Origin: Variovorax paradoxus
GTDB lineage: Bacteria; Pseudomonadota; Gammaproteobacteria; Burkholderiales; Burkholderiaceae_C
Assembly (NCBI RefSeq): GCF_000834655.1
Contig: NZ_JXQQ01000001.1
Span: forward strand, 1-60,296
DNA length: 60,296 nucleotides
Direction of reading: 5' to 3'
Numbering within the stretch: the stretch's first letter is position 1; each line of letters opens with the position of its first letter. The position numbers and the translations under genes are program-made. Below are positions 31,100 to 41,297 of the stretch, in pieces. The notes beneath the pieces are model-generated. The model made no database searches, was not told the origin of the DNA, and saw nothing but the letters and a program-made list of their open reading frames with translations.

Positions 31100-32269
31100 A
31101 TGAAGAACAGCAGCAGCACCGTCATCCCGATCTCGCAGATCGGCCGCGCGCCACCCGCCGTGGCTGTGCCGGACATCGCCGTGCCCGCCACGGGCCTGCT
31201 GCTCGACCGCTTGGGCCGCCCGCTGACCGACCTGCGCATCAGCGTGACCGACCGCTGCAACTTCCGCTGCAGCTACTGCATGCCCAAGGACGTGTTCGAC
31301 AAGGACTACAAGTACCTGCCGCACAGCGCGCTCCTGAGCTTCGAGGAAATGACGCGCCTGGCGCGCCTGTTCGCCGCACACGGCGTGCGCAAGATCCGGC
31401 TCACCGGCGGCGAGCCCCTGCTGCGCAAGAACATCGAGGCGCTGATCGAGCAGCTCGCCGAGATCCGCACACCCGACGGCCAGCCGCTGGCCCTCACCCT
31501 CACCACCAATGGCTCGCTGCTCGCGCGCAAGGCTGCAGCGCTCAAGGCCGCCGGCCTGCAGCGCGTGACCGTGAGTCTGGACAGCCTGGACGACGCGGTC
31601 TTTCGCCACATGAACGACGTCGATTTCCCGGTGGCCGACGTGCTGGCCGGCATCGACGCGGCGCAGGCCGCGGGCCTGGGGCCCATCAAGGTCAACATGG
31701 TGGTCAAGCGCGGCACCAACGAGCAGGAGATCCTGCCGATGGCGCGCTACTTCCGCGAGCACCATGGCGGGAACGTGGTGCTGCGCTTCATCGAATACAT
31801 GGACGTGGGCGCCACCAACGGCTGGCGCATGGACGAGGTGCTGCCTTCGGCCGACGTCATCGCGCGCATCGCCGAGGAGTTTCCGCTGGTGCCGCTCGAA
31901 GCCACCACCCCCGGCGAAACCGCCCAGCGCTGGGCGTATGCCGACGGCGGCGGCGAGATCGGCGTGATCAGCAGCGTGACCCAAGCCTTCTGCCACGACT
32001 GCAGCCGCGCGCGCCTGTCGACCGAGGGCAAGCTGTACCTGTGCCTCTTCGCCAGCGCCGGCCACGACCTGCGCCCGCTGCTGCGCGGCGCCGCCAGCGA
32101 CGTCGACATCTCCTCGGCCATCGGCCACATCTGGCAAGGCCGGGCCGACCGCTATTCCGAGCTGCGCGCACTGCGCGGCCCCGACCACGCCGCCAACCAC
32201 ACCGCTGACGGCGGCGACGCCAACGACAAGGCGCCGCGCCGCGTCGAGATGAGCTACATCGGCGGATGA
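31100..32269 (+). CDS. moaA: GTP 3',8-cyclase (molybdenum cofactor biosynthesis)
   Basis: A radical-SAM enzyme that converts GTP to 3',8-cyclo-7,8-dihydro-GTP, the first step of molybdopterin synthesis. Its 389 residues carry the N-terminal 4Fe-4S site [17 protein letters not shown] and the SAM-binding [16 protein letters not shown]. The C-terminal second cluster has [10 protein letters not shown] plus a later Cys in [14 protein letters not shown]. An additional 30-residue N-terminus precedes the usual [20 protein letters not shown]. It overlaps mobA by ATGA, so moaA-mobA-moeA form one coupled operon. Confidence 0.96.
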   Translation: MKNSSSTVIPISQIGRAPPAVAVPDIAVPATGLLLDRLGRPLTDLRISVTDRCNFRCSYCMPKDVFDKDYKYLPHSALLSFEEMTRLARLFAAHGVRKIRLTGGEPLLRKNIEALIEQLAEIRTPDGQPLALTLTTNGSLLARKAAALKAAGLQRVTVSLDSLDDAVFRHMNDVDFPVADVLAGIDAAQAAGLGPIKVNMVVKRGTNEQEILPMARYFREHHGGNVVLRFIEYMDVGATNGWRMDEVLPSADVIARIAEEFPLVPLEATTPGETAQRWAYADGGGEIGVISSVTQAFCHDCSRARLSTEGKLYLCLFASAGHDLRPLLRGAASDVDISSAIGHIWQGRADRYSELRALRGPDHAANHTADGGDANDKAPRRVEMSYIGG

Positions 32270-32922
32270 CGCGGGCTGCCGCCATGCCCGCGCATCCCGC
32301 TATCGCGCCTGCCGAAATCACGGGCCTCGTGCTGGCCGGTGGACGCGGCTCCCGCATGGGCGGCGTCGACAAGGGCCTGCAGACCTTTAACGGCGAGCCG
32401 CTCGCCCTGCACGCGGTGCGCCGGCTGGGCGCGCAGGTCGGCCAGGCGATCATCAACGCCAACCGGAATCTCGCGGCCTACGAAGCATTCGGCATTCCGG
32501 TGCGGGCCGACAGCCTCGCTGACTACCCGGGGCCGCTCGCAGGTTTTCTCACGGGCCTCGCGCATTGCGCCACGCCCTTCCTGCTCACCGTGCCTTGCGA
32601 TACACCGCTCTTCCCGCTCGACCTGGCGGCGCGCCTGTCCGAAGCGCTGGCCGCCGCCGACGCGGAAATCGCCATGGTCAGCGCCCCGGATTCCGAAGGC
32701 GATGGCGGGCCCGGGCTACGCCCCCAGCCCGTCTTCTGCCTGCTGCGCACGAGCCTGCGCGATAGCCTGCAGCGCTTTACCGACGCCGGCCACCGCAAGG
32801 TGCAGGCGTGGACTGCGCAACACCGCACCGTGCTCGTTCCCTTCGACCGGCCCGGCGATTCGCCCGAAGCCTTCTTCAACGCCAACACGCTCGCCGAATT
32901 GCAAGCACTCCAAAACCGATGA
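32266..32922 (+). CDS. mobA: Molybdenum cofactor guanylyltransferase
   Basis: Attaches GMP to Mo-molybdopterin to make the bis-MGD cofactor of DMSO-reductase-type enzymes. It has 218 residues with the nucleotidyltransferase signature [20 protein letters not shown], then [15 protein letters not shown] and VPCDTPLFP (the metal-binding Asp). The ATG lies in the moaA stop, and the TGA stop lies in the moeA start region. So this cell makes a guanylated cofactor and should own nitrate, formate or similar Mo-enzymes elsewhere. Confidence 0.95.
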   Translation: MTRAAAMPAHPAIAPAEITGLVLAGGRGSRMGGVDKGLQTFNGEPLALHAVRRLGAQVGQAIINANRNLAAYEAFGIPVRADSLADYPGPLAGFLTGLAHCATPFLLTVPCDTPLFPLDLAARLSEALAAADAEIAMVSAPDSEGDGGPGLRPQPVFCLLRTSLRDSLQRFTDAGHRKVQAWTAQHRTVLVPFDRPGDSPEAFFNANTLAELQALQNR

Positions 32923-32945
32923 GCCCGATGAGCCCGATGAGCCCG
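32919..32945 (+). repeat. Three tandem 9-bp units at the mobA/moeA junction
   Basis: ATGAGCCCG is repeated three times exactly and is followed by a fourth degenerate unit (ATGAGCAGC). Each unit offers an in-frame ATG for moeA and a TGA in the mobA frame, so the junction carries four alternative overlapping stop/start sites. Confidence 0.9.
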
Positions 32946-34262
32946 ATGAGCAGCCTCGCCGACATCGCCGCCGCCCTCCCGGGCCATGACACCGACACGC
33001 TGAGCGTCGATGCCGTCCAGGCCTTCCTGGCCCGGCTGGTCGCGCCCCTGGTCGTCACCCAGCGCGAGAGCGTGTCGCTGCGCGAGGCGCTCGGCCGCGT
33101 GCTGGCCGAAGACATCGTCTCGCCCGTGAGCGTGCCGCCGCACGACAACTCGGCGATGGACGGCTACGCGTTCGATGGCACCGTCCTCCCGACGGACGCC
33201 CCGGCCGATCACTCCATCAAGCTGCGCGTCGTGGGCACCGCGCTCGCGGGCACGGCCTGGCGCGGCGCGCTGGCCCCGGGCGATGCGGTGCGCATCATGA
33301 CCGGCGCGATGATGCCGGCGGGCCTGGACACCGTGATCCCGCAGGAGTTCTGCCAGGTCGAGGGCGACGTCGTGAGCTTCCCCGACCGCGTGCTGCGCCG
33401 TGGCGACAACCGCCGCTTCGCGGGCGAAGACCTCATGAAAGGCCAGCCGGCCCTCAGGCGCGGCGAACGGCTCTCGCCCGCCGCCCTCGGCATGGTGGCC
33501 AGCCTCGGCCTGCCCGGCGTGGCTGCGCTTCGGAAGCTGCGCGTCGCGTACTTCTCGACCGGCGACGAAATCCTGTGCATCGGCGAGCCGCCGCGCGAAG
33601 GCGCGGTGTACGACTCCAACCGATACACCGTCTTCGGCCTGCTTGCGCGCCTGGGCTGCGAAGTGATCGACCTGGGCCTCGTGCACGACGACCCCGCCAC
33701 GCTGGCCGCGACGCTGCAGCGCGCCGCGCGCGAAGCCGATGCCATCGTCACCAGCGGCGGCGTAAGCGTGGGCGCGGCAGACCACACGCGGGAGGTGATG
33801 CAGCAAGTCGGCGAGATGGCCTTTTGGCACGTCGCGATGCGCCCTGGCCGGCCCTTGGCCGTGGGCCTGATTCCACGCGAGGGTGCCGAAGCCGCAGGCC
33901 CCGCCGTGTTGTTCGGCCTGCCCGGCAATCCGGTGGCCGTGATGGTCACCTTCCTGGCCTTCGTTCGGCCCGCGCTGCTTCGCATGATGGGCTGCCACGA
34001 CGCGGCCTCGGCGCCACCGCCGATGCTGCGCGCACGCAGCACCGGGCCCATCCGCAAGAAGGCCGGCCGCACCGAATACCAACGGGGGTTCGTCAAGGCC
34101 GTGCCGGGGTCGTTGCCCGAGGTCTGCGTCGCGGGCAACCAGGGCTCGGGCGTTCTGAGCTCGATGGTCGAAGCCAACGGGCTCGTGGTGCTGCATCACG
34201 ACCAGGGCCACGTCGCCGCCGGCGAAGAGGTCGATGTGATGATGTTCGACGGCGCGATCTAG
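32919..34262 (+). CDS. moeA: Molybdopterin molybdenumtransferase
   Basis: Inserts molybdenum into adenylylated molybdopterin. Up to 447 residues from the first ATG; later in-frame ATGs at 32928, 32937 and 32946 are equally possible because of the repeat. Conserved segments are [45 protein letters not shown] with [30 protein letters not shown], and [19 protein letters not shown]. All are typical of MoeA domains I-III, and domain IV follows. It begins inside the mobA stop codon. Confidence 0.95.
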   Translation: MSPMSPMSPMSSLADIAAALPGHDTDTLSVDAVQAFLARLVAPLVVTQRESVSLREALGRVLAEDIVSPVSVPPHDNSAMDGYAFDGTVLPTDAPADHSIKLRVVGTALAGTAWRGALAPGDAVRIMTGAMMPAGLDTVIPQEFCQVEGDVVSFPDRVLRRGDNRRFAGEDLMKGQPALRRGERLSPAALGMVASLGLPGVAALRKLRVAYFSTGDEILCIGEPPREGAVYDSNRYTVFGLLARLGCEVIDLGLVHDDPATLAATLQRAAREADAIVTSGGVSVGAADHTREVMQQVGEMAFWHVAMRPGRPLAVGLIPREGAEAAGPAVLFGLPGNPVAVMVTFLAFVRPALLRMMGCHDAASAPPPMLRARSTGPIRKKAGRTEYQRGFVKAVPGSLPEVCVAGNQGSGVLSSMVEANGLVVLHHDQGHVAAGEEVDVMMFDGAI

Positions 34263-34274
34263 CCGCCGCGCCGC

Positions 34275-35231
34275 CTACGCCCTGAACCGCTCGCGGTAGG
34301 CCGTCGCCGAGAGGCCCGTCGATTGCGCGAACGCCTTGCGAAACGCAGCCAAGGTCGCGAAACCCACCGCCTGCGCCACGCTCTGGTGCGACGAAGCGGT
34401 CGACTCCAGAAGCCGTTGCGCGGCCATGATCCGCTCGTTCTGCAGCCACGCCTTGGGCGCGATGCCCACTTCGGCGATGAACCGACGAAGCAGCGTCCTG
34501 TCGCTCATGGCGCCGCGCGCGGCCAGCGTCGTGACGGTGATGGGCTCGGCCAGGTGCTGCCGCGCCCATTCGAGCAACGGCGCCAGGGAACGGCCAGCGC
34601 GCGCCGGAAAAGGCTGGGCGAGGTATTGCGCCTGGCCGCCGTTGCGATGCGGACTGGTCACCATCGCACGCGCCACGGTGTTCGCAACGTCGGCGCCGTA
34701 GCACTGGCGAACGACCTGAAGGCAGGCGTCGATCCCCGCGGCACTGCCTGCCGAAGTCATCAACGCGTCGTCTTCCACGTAGAGCACATCGGGGTCGAAC
34801 ACGACCCGCGGAAACCGCTCGCGGAACAGTTCGGCGTAGCGCCAGTGCGTCGTGGCGCGCCGGCCGTCCAGCAGGCCGGTGGCCGCGAGCACGAAGCTTC
34901 CCGCGCAGACGGAGACCAGACGGGCCCCGCGTGCGTGCGCGGCAGCCAGCGCGTTCTTCAGCGGCCGCGGCACCTCGGACCGCGGGTCCCGCCAGCCGGG
35001 AATCACGACGATGTCGGCGCTTCTCAGCACGCCGAGCCCGCCGTGCGTGCGCAATTGAAGCCCGCCCACCGCGCGAAGCGGCCCCGGCTCGGCCTGCGCG
35101 AACTTCAGCCCGAAAAGCGGTTGCTCGAAGTCGGGGCGCTCGCCGCCGAACACCTCGGCCACGACGCCGAGTTCGAAGAGGTTCATGCCCTCGTAGACCA
35201 CGGCGACAACGAGCGGCGGGGATTTCGACAT
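34275..35231 (-). CDS. ftrA: FtrA/GlxA-like AraC-family transcriptional regulator
   Basis: A 318-residue regulator. Residues 1-170 form a DJ-1/PfpI (class I amidotransferase-like) domain, with VVAVVYEGMNLFELGVVAEV, the nucleophile-elbow-like VSVCAGSFVLAATGLLDGR and TSAGSAAGIDACL. Residues 215-318 are a double helix-turn-helix AraC domain (VTTLAARGAMSDRTLLRRF; QSVAQAVGFATLAAFRKAFA). SPHRNGGQAQYL between the domains is typical of FtrA. The ligand is unknown. It is divergent from the ene-reductase gene across about 71 bp and may control it. Confidence 0.87.
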   Translation of the reverse strand: MSKSPPLVVAVVYEGMNLFELGVVAEVFGGERPDFEQPLFGLKFAQAEPGPLRAVGGLQLRTHGGLGVLRSADIVVIPGWRDPRSEVPRPLKNALAAAHARGARLVSVCAGSFVLAATGLLDGRRATTHWRYAELFRERFPRVVFDPDVLYVEDDALMTSAGSAAGIDACLQVVRQCYGADVANTVARAMVTSPHRNGGQAQYLAQPFPARAGRSLAPLLEWARQHLAEPITVTTLAARGAMSDRTLLRRFIAEVGIAPKAWLQNERIMAAQRLLESTASSHQSVAQAVGFATLAAFRKAFAQSTGLSATAYRERFRA

Positions 35232-35302
35232 TGGCGGATTTTTACCGCATGTTGGCGAATCCGACAACCGCCCGAACACCGGCTCGCCCGTAGCATGGCC
35301 GC

Positions 35303-36376
35303 ATGACCCATGCCACGCTGTTCTCCCCGCTCGCCCTGCGCGGCGTCACGCTGCGCAACCGCATCGCGATGTCCCCCATGTGCCAGTACACCGCCAGCGA
35401 CGGGATGGCCGACGACTGGCACCTCGTTCACCTGGGCAGTCGCGCGGTGGGCGGGGCCGCCCTCATCATGGTGGAGGCGACGGCCGTGTCGCCCGAGGGG
35501 CGGATCACCCCCGGCTGCCTGGGCCTGTGGGACGACGCCCAGGTCGAGCCGCTGGCACGGATCGCGCGCTTCATCCAACGGCAAGGCGCCGTCCCCGGCA
35601 TTCAGCTGGCCCACGCCGGGCGCAAAGGCAGTTGCCGGGCCTCCTGGGAAGGCGGCGCACCGCTGCCGCCCTGTGACGGCGGATGGGAACTGCTGTCTGC
35701 GAGCCAGATGCCGTTCAGCCCGTCCTCGCCGACGCCGCGCGCGGCGAGCACCGCAGACATCGCAGCCCTGCTGCGCGATTTTGCGAATGCGGCCCGCCGC
35801 GCGGTGGCAGCGGGCTTCGAGATCGTCGAGCTCCACGCCGCGCATGGCTACCTGCTGCACCAGTTCCTGTCGCCGCTGTCGAACAAGCGCTGCGACGCGT
35901 ACGGCGGTTCGCCGGAGGGTCGGAACCGCCTGCTCATCGAGCTCGTGTTGGCGGTGCGCGAAGCCATTCCGGCGGAGATGCCGCTCTTCGTTCGCATCTC
36001 GGCGACGGACTGGATCCAGGGGGGCTGGGAGCTGGCCGACACGGAGCGCCTGTGCGTTCGCCTCAAGCGGCACGGCGTCGACCTGATCGATGTCTCGTCC
36101 GGCGGGTTGCAGCCGGACGCGCAGATTCCGGTGGCGCCGAACTACCAGGTGCCGCTGGCCAGCCACGTCCGGCGCGCTGCGGACATGTGCACGGGCGCCG
36201 TCGGCCTCATCACCGAGGCCCGGCAGGCGCAAGAGATTCTTGCGCGAGGCGACGCGGACCTGGTGTTCCTCGGACGCGAGCTGCTGCGCAACCCGTACTG
36301 GCCGATGGACGCGCAGCGCGCATTGAACGAGCGCAGGACACCGCCGCTCCCTTACCGCAGCGCCATGGCGGGCTAG
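35303..36376 (+). CDS. Old yellow enzyme family NAD(P)H:flavin oxidoreductase (YqjM/XenA type)
   Basis: A 357-residue FMN-dependent TIM-barrel ene-reductase. Key features are the N-terminal LRNRIAMSPMCQYTASDG with the class II Cys that tunes the flavin, IQLAHAGRKGS and ELHAAHGYLLHQFLSPLSN with the substrate-binding His-Ala-Ala-His. Further markers are RYGG-like YGGSPEGRNRL, and LGRELLRNPYWP at the phosphate site. Such enzymes reduce activated C=C bonds or nitro groups of xenobiotics. The divergent FtrA-like regulator is a plausible controller. Confidence 0.92.
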   Translation: MTHATLFSPLALRGVTLRNRIAMSPMCQYTASDGMADDWHLVHLGSRAVGGAALIMVEATAVSPEGRITPGCLGLWDDAQVEPLARIARFIQRQGAVPGIQLAHAGRKGSCRASWEGGAPLPPCDGGWELLSASQMPFSPSSPTPRAASTADIAALLRDFANAARRAVAAGFEIVELHAAHGYLLHQFLSPLSNKRCDAYGGSPEGRNRLLIELVLAVREAIPAEMPLFVRISATDWIQGGWELADTERLCVRLKRHGVDLIDVSSGGLQPDAQIPVAPNYQVPLASHVRRAADMCTGAVGLITEARQAQEILARGDADLVFLGRELLRNPYWPMDAQRALNERRTPPLPYRSAMAG

Positions 36377-36389
36377 TGCGCCGCCGGCT

Positions 36390-36839
36390 TCAGATCCGCC
36401 CGAGCGCCTTGTCCACGCCCTTGTTGGCGAGCATGTCGGCCCGCTCGTTGCCCGGGTCGCCCGAGTGGCCCTTGACCCAGCGCCATTCGATCGTGTGGCC
36501 GCCTTCGGCCACGAGCTTGTCCAGCCGCTGCCAGAGCTCGACGTTCTTCACCGGCTGCTTGCTGGCGGTCATCCAGCCCTTGGCCTTCCAGCCGCGGATC
36601 CACTCGGTGATGCCCATGCGCACGTACTGGCTGTCCAGGTAGAGCAGCACCTTGCAGGGGCGCTTGAGCGCGGCCAGGCCCTCGATGACGGCGGTCAGCT
36701 CCATGCGGTTGTTGGTGGTGTTGAGTTCGCCGCCGAACAGTTCCTTTTCGGTGGCGCCCGACTTGAGCCACGCGCCCCATCCCCCGGGTCCGGGATTGCC
36801 CTTGCATGCACCATCGGTGTAGATCACGACTTCGTTCAA
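36390..36839 (-). CDS. rnhA: Ribonuclease HI
   Basis: Cleaves RNA in RNA-DNA hybrids. The 149 residues hold the catalytic D-E-D-D set: Asp in [19 protein letters not shown], Glu in [12 protein letters not shown], Asp in [13 protein letters not shown] and Asp in [12 protein letters not shown], along with [11 protein letters not shown] chose the TTG at 36837-36839 because AAGGAAAAGAGAG lies just ahead and because the protein then begins one residue before the first strand. A TTG 13 codons upstream has no ribosome site. It follows the methyltransferase gene on the same strand, 39 nt away. Confidence 0.94.
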   Translation of the reverse strand: MNEVVIYTDGACKGNPGPGGWGAWLKSGATEKELFGGELNTTNNRMELTAVIEGLAALKRPCKVLLYLDSQYVRMGITEWIRGWKAKGWMTASKQPVKNVELWQRLDKLVAEGGHTIEWRWVKGHSGDPGNERADMLANKGVDKALGRI

Positions 36840-36878
36840 GCTCTCTTTTCCTTGTTTCTCTGTATTCGATTCAATCAA

Positions 36879-37652
36879 TCAATCCGCCTGGTCCGGCCGG
36901 TGCCGATGCACCTTGCCGGCGATCGACACCGGCGCCGTGGCGCGTGCCGCGGCCCGGCGCCAGTCCGCGCTCAGGAGGCGCATGCCGCGCACCCGCTTCA
37001 CGGCCACGAGGAAATACGCCGCGCCGAAGATCGGCCACCAGCGCTCGCCGGCCTTGTCCATCCAGCGGCAGCGCTCGAGCCACGCATCGCTGCGCACCGC
37101 GGGCCGGTAGACGCCGAAGCGCCCCGACTCCACCTCGAAGCTCAAGAGGCGCAGCCAGTCGCGCATGCGCCAGTAGCCGATGAACTCCCCGCCCTCGGGC
37201 AGGTAAAGATCGCCAAGGCCGAGCTTGCGGTACAGGTGCGCGCGCCGCTGGCGCATGCCCCAGAGGCTGGTCGGATTGAGCCCGCAGATCACCACGCGGC
37301 CCTCGGGCACCAGCACCCGCTCGACCTCGCGCAGCGTGGCGTGCGGATCGGGACTGAGTTCCAGCGCATGCGGCATCACCACCAGGTCGAGGCTGTTGGC
37401 CGCGAACGGTAGCGCAGTGAAGTCGGTCAGCAGCGTCGCCTTGCCCGACCGCATCGGGTCGCTCAGGGCCAGCCAGCGGTGCGGCATGCGGTTGGTGCGC
37501 AGGCCCTCGACCTCGGCCGCGCCCAGCTGCAGCGCGTGGTAGCCGAACACATCGGCCACCGCCTGGTCGAACTGGGCCTGCTCCCACGCGAGGAGGTAGC
37601 GTCCCGGGGGGGTCGCGAACCAATCCTGCAAACCTATAATTTGTCCGCTCAT
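36879..37652 (-). CDS. Class I SAM-dependent methyltransferase
   Basis: A 257-residue enzyme. The methyltransferase core is seen in [20 protein letters not shown] followed by [20 protein letters not shown], then [19 protein letters not shown] (the post-I to post-III motifs of the UbiE-like fold). The N-terminal [20 protein letters not shown] is characteristic of a group found next to gloB and rnhA in beta- and gammaproteobacteria. Substrate unknown. Its ATG (37650-37652) shares the CATG tetranucleotide with the gloB ATG on the opposite strand. Confidence 0.88.
   Translation of the reverse strand: MSGQIIGLQDWFATPPGRYLLAWEQAQFDQAVADVFGYHALQLGAAEVEGLRTNRMPHRWLALSDPMRSGKATLLTDFTALPFAANSLDLVVMPHALELSPDPHATLREVERVLVPEGRVVICGLNPTSLWGMRQRRAHLYRKLGLGDLYLPEGGEFIGYWRMRDWLRLLSFEVESGRFGVYRPAVRSDAWLERCRWMDKAGERWWPIFGAAYFLVAVKRVRGMRLLSADWRRAAARATAPVSIAGKVHRHRPDQAD
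37635..37640 (+). promoter_or_regulatory. TATAAT -10 element immediately before gloB
   Basis: A perfect TATAAT hexamer ends 10 nt before the gloB ATG, within methyltransferase codons on the other strand. A start site 6-8 nt downstream would leave 2-4 nt of leader, giving an almost leaderless mRNA. No good -35 hexamer lies at 16-18 bp. Confidence 0.5.
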
Positions 37653-38430
37653 GACCCTCGTTCCGCTGCCCGCCTTCGCTGACAACTACATCTGGATGCT
37701 GCACGACGGGTCCAGCGCCATCGTCGTGGATCCGGGCGACGCCCAACCGGTGTTCGATGCGCTGGCGCACCACAAGCTGCAGCTGGCCGCGATTCTAGTC
37801 ACGCACCACCACCCCGATCACACCGGCGGCGTGGCCGCGCTGCACGCCGCCACGGGGGCGCCGGTCCATGGCCCCGCGCGCGAACGCATCCCCGAGCCTT
37901 TCACGCCTCATGTGCAGGGCGACGCCGCCGAAGCGCTCGGCCTGCGCTTCGAGGTCATCGACGTGCCGGGCCACACCGCGGGCCACATCGCCTACTTTCT
38001 TCCGGCCGCTGAAGGCCGTACGCCGTTGCTCTTTTGCGGCGACACGCTGTTCTCGGGCGGATGCGGCCGCCTCTTCGAGGGCACGCCCGCGCAGATGCTC
38101 GCGTCGCTCGATGCGCTCGCTGCGCTGCCCGGCGACACGCGCGTGTGCTGCGCCCATGAATACACACTTGCTAACCTGCGTTTCGCCCGCGCGGTGGAAC
38201 CGGGCAATGCCGATCTGACTCACTACAACGCGCGTTGCGAAAGCCTGCGCGCGCAGGGGCAGCCCACACTGCCCTCGCAGCTGGCGACCGAACGCCTGAT
38301 CAACCCCTTTCTTCGCAGCCGCGAAGCCACTGTCCTTCGAGCGGTGCGCGCGCATGCCGAGCTTTCCGCCGACGCGGCCGAAGCCGATGTGTTCGCCGCA
38401 CTGCGCCAATGGAAAAACGACTTCCGATGA
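37651..38430 (+). CDS. gloB: Hydroxyacylglutathione hydrolase (glyoxalase II)
   Basis: Hydrolyses S-D-lactoylglutathione to lactate and glutathione in methylglyoxal detoxification. The 259-residue metallo-beta-lactamase fold has the metal motif [10 protein letters not shown]. Further ligands lie in [27 protein letters not shown] and [13 protein letters not shown], and the family C-terminal domain follows (INPFLRSRE). The start [15 protein letters not shown] is the invariant family N-terminus, so the overlap of its ATG with the opposite-strand ATG is real. It is coupled by ATGA to the transglycosylase gene. Confidence 0.95.
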   Translation: MTLVPLPAFADNYIWMLHDGSSAIVVDPGDAQPVFDALAHHKLQLAAILVTHHHPDHTGGVAALHAATGAPVHGPARERIPEPFTPHVQGDAAEALGLRFEVIDVPGHTAGHIAYFLPAAEGRTPLLFCGDTLFSGGCGRLFEGTPAQMLASLDALAALPGDTRVCCAHEYTLANLRFARAVEPGNADLTHYNARCESLRAQGQPTLPSQLATERLINPFLRSREATVLRAVRAHAELSADAAEADVFAALRQWKNDFR

Positions 38431-40049
38431 AATTTCTCGCTGCCACCTGCCTTGCAGGTTCCCTGGTGCTCGCAGGCTGCGCGGCACCTACCGACAACAG
38501 CTCTTCCTCCTCTTCCCCCAAGGCCGGCACCACCGCCGGCGGCACCGGCGCCAAGGTCGCCGGCAGCGCGGCCCCCGTCTATCCGCGCGACGCCCTCTCT
38601 CCCCTGTCCAGCAGCGAGGCCCACTCGCAGAGCGTGGTCACGCTGGCCCCGCCGGCCGACATGTGGGACCGCATCCGCCGCGGCTTCAAGATGCCCAACC
38701 TGGAGAGCGACCTGGTGCGCGATCGCGAGCAGTGGTATGCCAGCCGCCCCGACTACATCCAGCGCATGACCGAGCGCTCGAACAAGTACATGTTCCACAT
38801 CGTCGAGGAACTCGAGCGGCGCAACATGCCGACCGAGCTCGCGCTGCTGCCGTACATCGAGAGCGCGTTCAACCCGCAGGCCGTCTCCAGCGCGCGTGCG
38901 GCGGGCATGTGGCAGTTCATGCCGGCCACCGGCACCGACTTCGACCTGAAGCAGAACATCTTCCGCGACGACCGCCGCGACGTGGTGGCCTCCACCCGCG
39001 CCGCGCTCGACTACCTGCAGAAGCTCTACGGCATGTTCGGCGACTGGCAGCTCGCGCTGGCCGCCTACAACTGGGGTGAAGGCAGCGTGAGCCGCGCCAT
39101 CGCGAAGAACCAGCGCGCGGGCCTGCCCACCACCTACAGCGACCTCAACATGCCGGCCGAAACCCGGCTGTACGTGCCCAAGCTGCAGGCGGTGAAGAAC
39201 ATCGTGGCCAACCCGCAGGCCTTCAACGCCGAGCTGCCGCTGATTGCCAACCACCCGTACTTCCAGACCGTCACGCTCACGCGCGACCTGGACGTGGAGC
39301 TGGCCGCCAAGCTGGCCGACGTGCGCCTGGAGGACTTCCGCGCCCTCAACCCCGCCGCGCACAAGCCCGTGCTGATCGCCGCAGGCACGCCGCAGATCCT
39401 GCTGCCCTGGGACAACGCGGCCGTGTTCCAGCGCAACTTCGACGCCTACTCGCAAGGCCAGTACGCCAGCTGGACCGCCTGGGTCGTGCCCAACACCATG
39501 ACGGTGGCCGACGCCGCCCAGCGCTCGGGCATGAGCGAGAGCGACCTGCGCGCGATGAACAACGTGCCGCCGCGCATGCTCATCAAGGCCGGCTCGACGC
39601 TCATCGTGCCGCGCGGCGCGCGCGTCAAGGAAGACGTCGCGGCCGTGGTGGCCGATGGCGGCCACCTGAGCTTCCAGCCCGAGATCGTCAATCGCCGCAC
39701 GACCGTGAAGGCCGGGCGCAACGACAGCGTGACGAGCATCGCGCGCCGCTACAACCTCAAGCCCACCAACGTGGCCGAGTGGAACGACGTCAAGCCCAAC
39801 CACGCGTTCAAGCGCGGCTACAGCGTGGTCGTGTACCTGCCGGTTCGCGCGGCTCCGGCAGCCCGTGTCGGCGCGGGCGTGGCGGTGGCGCGCGGCCATG
39901 CGCAAGCGGCGGCAGTGGCTCCCACCAAGCGTGGCGGCGCTCCCGCCCAGGTCAACACGGCGCGCGGCAAGAACGTGGTGAAGGTGCCTGCGGGCAAGCA
40001 GGTCGTGCGCGAGAAGCGCGGCGGCACGCCGGCCAAGAAAAAGCGCTGA
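38427..40049 (+). CDS. mltD: MltD-like membrane-bound lytic transglycosylase with LysM
   Basis: Cleaves peptidoglycan glycan strands to 1,6-anhydromuropeptides. A 540-residue lipoprotein with lipobox [10 protein letters not shown] (Cys at about 16). The SLT domain (about 115-270) has catalytic Glu in [27 protein letters not shown] and [15 protein letters not shown]. LysM-type modules follow, for example [19 protein letters not shown] near 350 and [20 protein letters not shown] near 425. The extreme C-terminus is Ala/Lys/Arg-rich and basic, ending KKKR. ATG 38427 sits in the gloB stop. Confidence 0.92.
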   Translation: MKFLAATCLAGSLVLAGCAAPTDNSSSSSSPKAGTTAGGTGAKVAGSAAPVYPRDALSPLSSSEAHSQSVVTLAPPADMWDRIRRGFKMPNLESDLVRDREQWYASRPDYIQRMTERSNKYMFHIVEELERRNMPTELALLPYIESAFNPQAVSSARAAGMWQFMPATGTDFDLKQNIFRDDRRDVVASTRAALDYLQKLYGMFGDWQLALAAYNWGEGSVSRAIAKNQRAGLPTTYSDLNMPAETRLYVPKLQAVKNIVANPQAFNAELPLIANHPYFQTVTLTRDLDVELAAKLADVRLEDFRALNPAAHKPVLIAAGTPQILLPWDNAAVFQRNFDAYSQGQYASWTAWVVPNTMTVADAAQRSGMSESDLRAMNNVPPRMLIKAGSTLIVPRGARVKEDVAAVVADGGHLSFQPEIVNRRTTVKAGRNDSVTSIARRYNLKPTNVAEWNDVKPNHAFKRGYSVVVYLPVRAAPAARVGAGVAVARGHAQAAAVAPTKRGGAPAQVNTARGKNVVKVPAGKQVVREKRGGTPAKKKR

Positions 40050-40077
40050 CAGGAGCGCTGACGCCGGCGGGGCCCGT

Positions 40078-41262
40078 TCAATGCGCCTGGGCGGCCCACG
40101 CCCGGCGCCGCACCACGGCTTCGAGCGCGGCCACGGCAATCATCACCACCGTGGTCAGCGTGCCCACCACCAGCACCGTGAGGTGCGACGCGAACGCCGC
40201 GAGCACAACGAGCGCAATCAGTCCGTAGAGGTGCGACTGCGGCAGGAAGCCGCGCACCACGCGCTTGAACAGCGCATTGCCGAAGAGGTAGATGGCCGGC
40301 CCGCCCAGGAGCGGCCCGAGGTACTTGAGTTGGGCGTGGTGCGCGCCCTCTCCGATCACCAGTTCGTCCGCGACCGCGCACACGATGATGCCGGCCACCA
40401 GGATCACGTGCGTGTAGTGGAAGTTGGCGCCCATGCGGCCCGGGTCGTTCGAATGCTCGATCGAATGCGTGGCCTCCCTGGCGCTGGTGTCGAAGTACAT
40501 CCACCACATGGCCAGGCTGCCCGCGAAGCCCACGAGAAGCGCGTACACGTCCACCAGGTGCCACTCGGCGTGATGGCCGAACGCGATGCCGCTGGCCAGG
40601 ATCGATTCGCCCAGCGCCACGATCACAAAGAGCTGGCAGCGCTCGGCGAGATGGCCGCCGTCGATGGTCCACTCCGCCGTCGATGAGCGACCCAGCCCCG
40701 GAAAGACCAGGCCCACCATCGGCGCGACGTATTCGCACAGCACGCCGACGAACCACAGGCCGATGCGCCACGGTCCCTCGGACAACCCGCCCGCAATCCA
40801 GAACACGGCCGCCACGCAGTTCCATGCCAGCAGGCGCCGGAAGTTGGGCGCCAGCGGGCTCTTGCTGCCCACCGCGATCAGCATGCAGAAGGTGCGCCCG
40901 ACCTGGATGCCTGCAAAGCAACACGCGAACACCAGCCCCCGCTCGGCAAAAGCGCCGGGCACCGCCGACGCCATCACCATGGCCAGCAGCATCACGCCGA
41001 ACAGCATGCCCCGTATGCGCAGCGACCCGGGGTTGAACCAGTTCGTGGCCCAGGCGGTGTATTGCCAGCCGAGCCAGACCGCGAACCACATCACCAGCGT
41101 CTGCAGCGCGCCCAGGAGGCTCAGGTGGTCCAGCAGGTAGTGCGACAGCTGCGTGACCGAGAACGCATAGACCAGGTCGAAGAACAGTTCTTCGTTCGAG
41201 ACCCTGGCGGCCTGGTCGCGCGATCGCAAAGTCGTTGGCAGTCCGTTTTTCTTGCTCGACAT
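40078..41262 (-). CDS. LtrA family (low temperature requirement A) membrane protein
   Basis: A 394-residue polytopic membrane protein with about ten hydrophobic helices. The diagnostic N-terminus EELFFDLVYAFSVTQLSHYL marks the LtrA family, named for a Listeria locus needed for growth in the cold; its molecular role is unknown. Other family pieces are FVIVALGESILASGIAFG and WWMYFDTSAREATHSIEHS. It follows the ABC importer genes on the same strand after 35 nt and may be read with them. Confidence 0.88.
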   Translation of the reverse strand: MSSKKNGLPTTLRSRDQAARVSNEELFFDLVYAFSVTQLSHYLLDHLSLLGALQTLVMWFAVWLGWQYTAWATNWFNPGSLRIRGMLFGVMLLAMVMASAVPGAFAERGLVFACCFAGIQVGRTFCMLIAVGSKSPLAPNFRRLLAWNCVAAVFWIAGGLSEGPWRIGLWFVGVLCEYVAPMVGLVFPGLGRSSTAEWTIDGGHLAERCQLFVIVALGESILASGIAFGHHAEWHLVDVYALLVGFAGSLAMWWMYFDTSAREATHSIEHSNDPGRMGANFHYTHVILVAGIIVCAVADELVIGEGAHHAQLKYLGPLLGGPAIYLFGNALFKRVVRGFLPQSHLYGLIALVVLAAFASHLTVLVVGTLTTVVMIAVAALEAVVRRRAWAAQAH

Positions 41263-41297
41263 GACTCGCTCCCTTTCAGTTGTCGAATGTCAGGCAG

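Noticed and set aside
36840..36878. Longer rnhA start at TTG 36876-36878
   Set aside because: No ribosome site ahead, and the extra 13 residues are not typical of RNase HI; the downstream TTG has a strong site.
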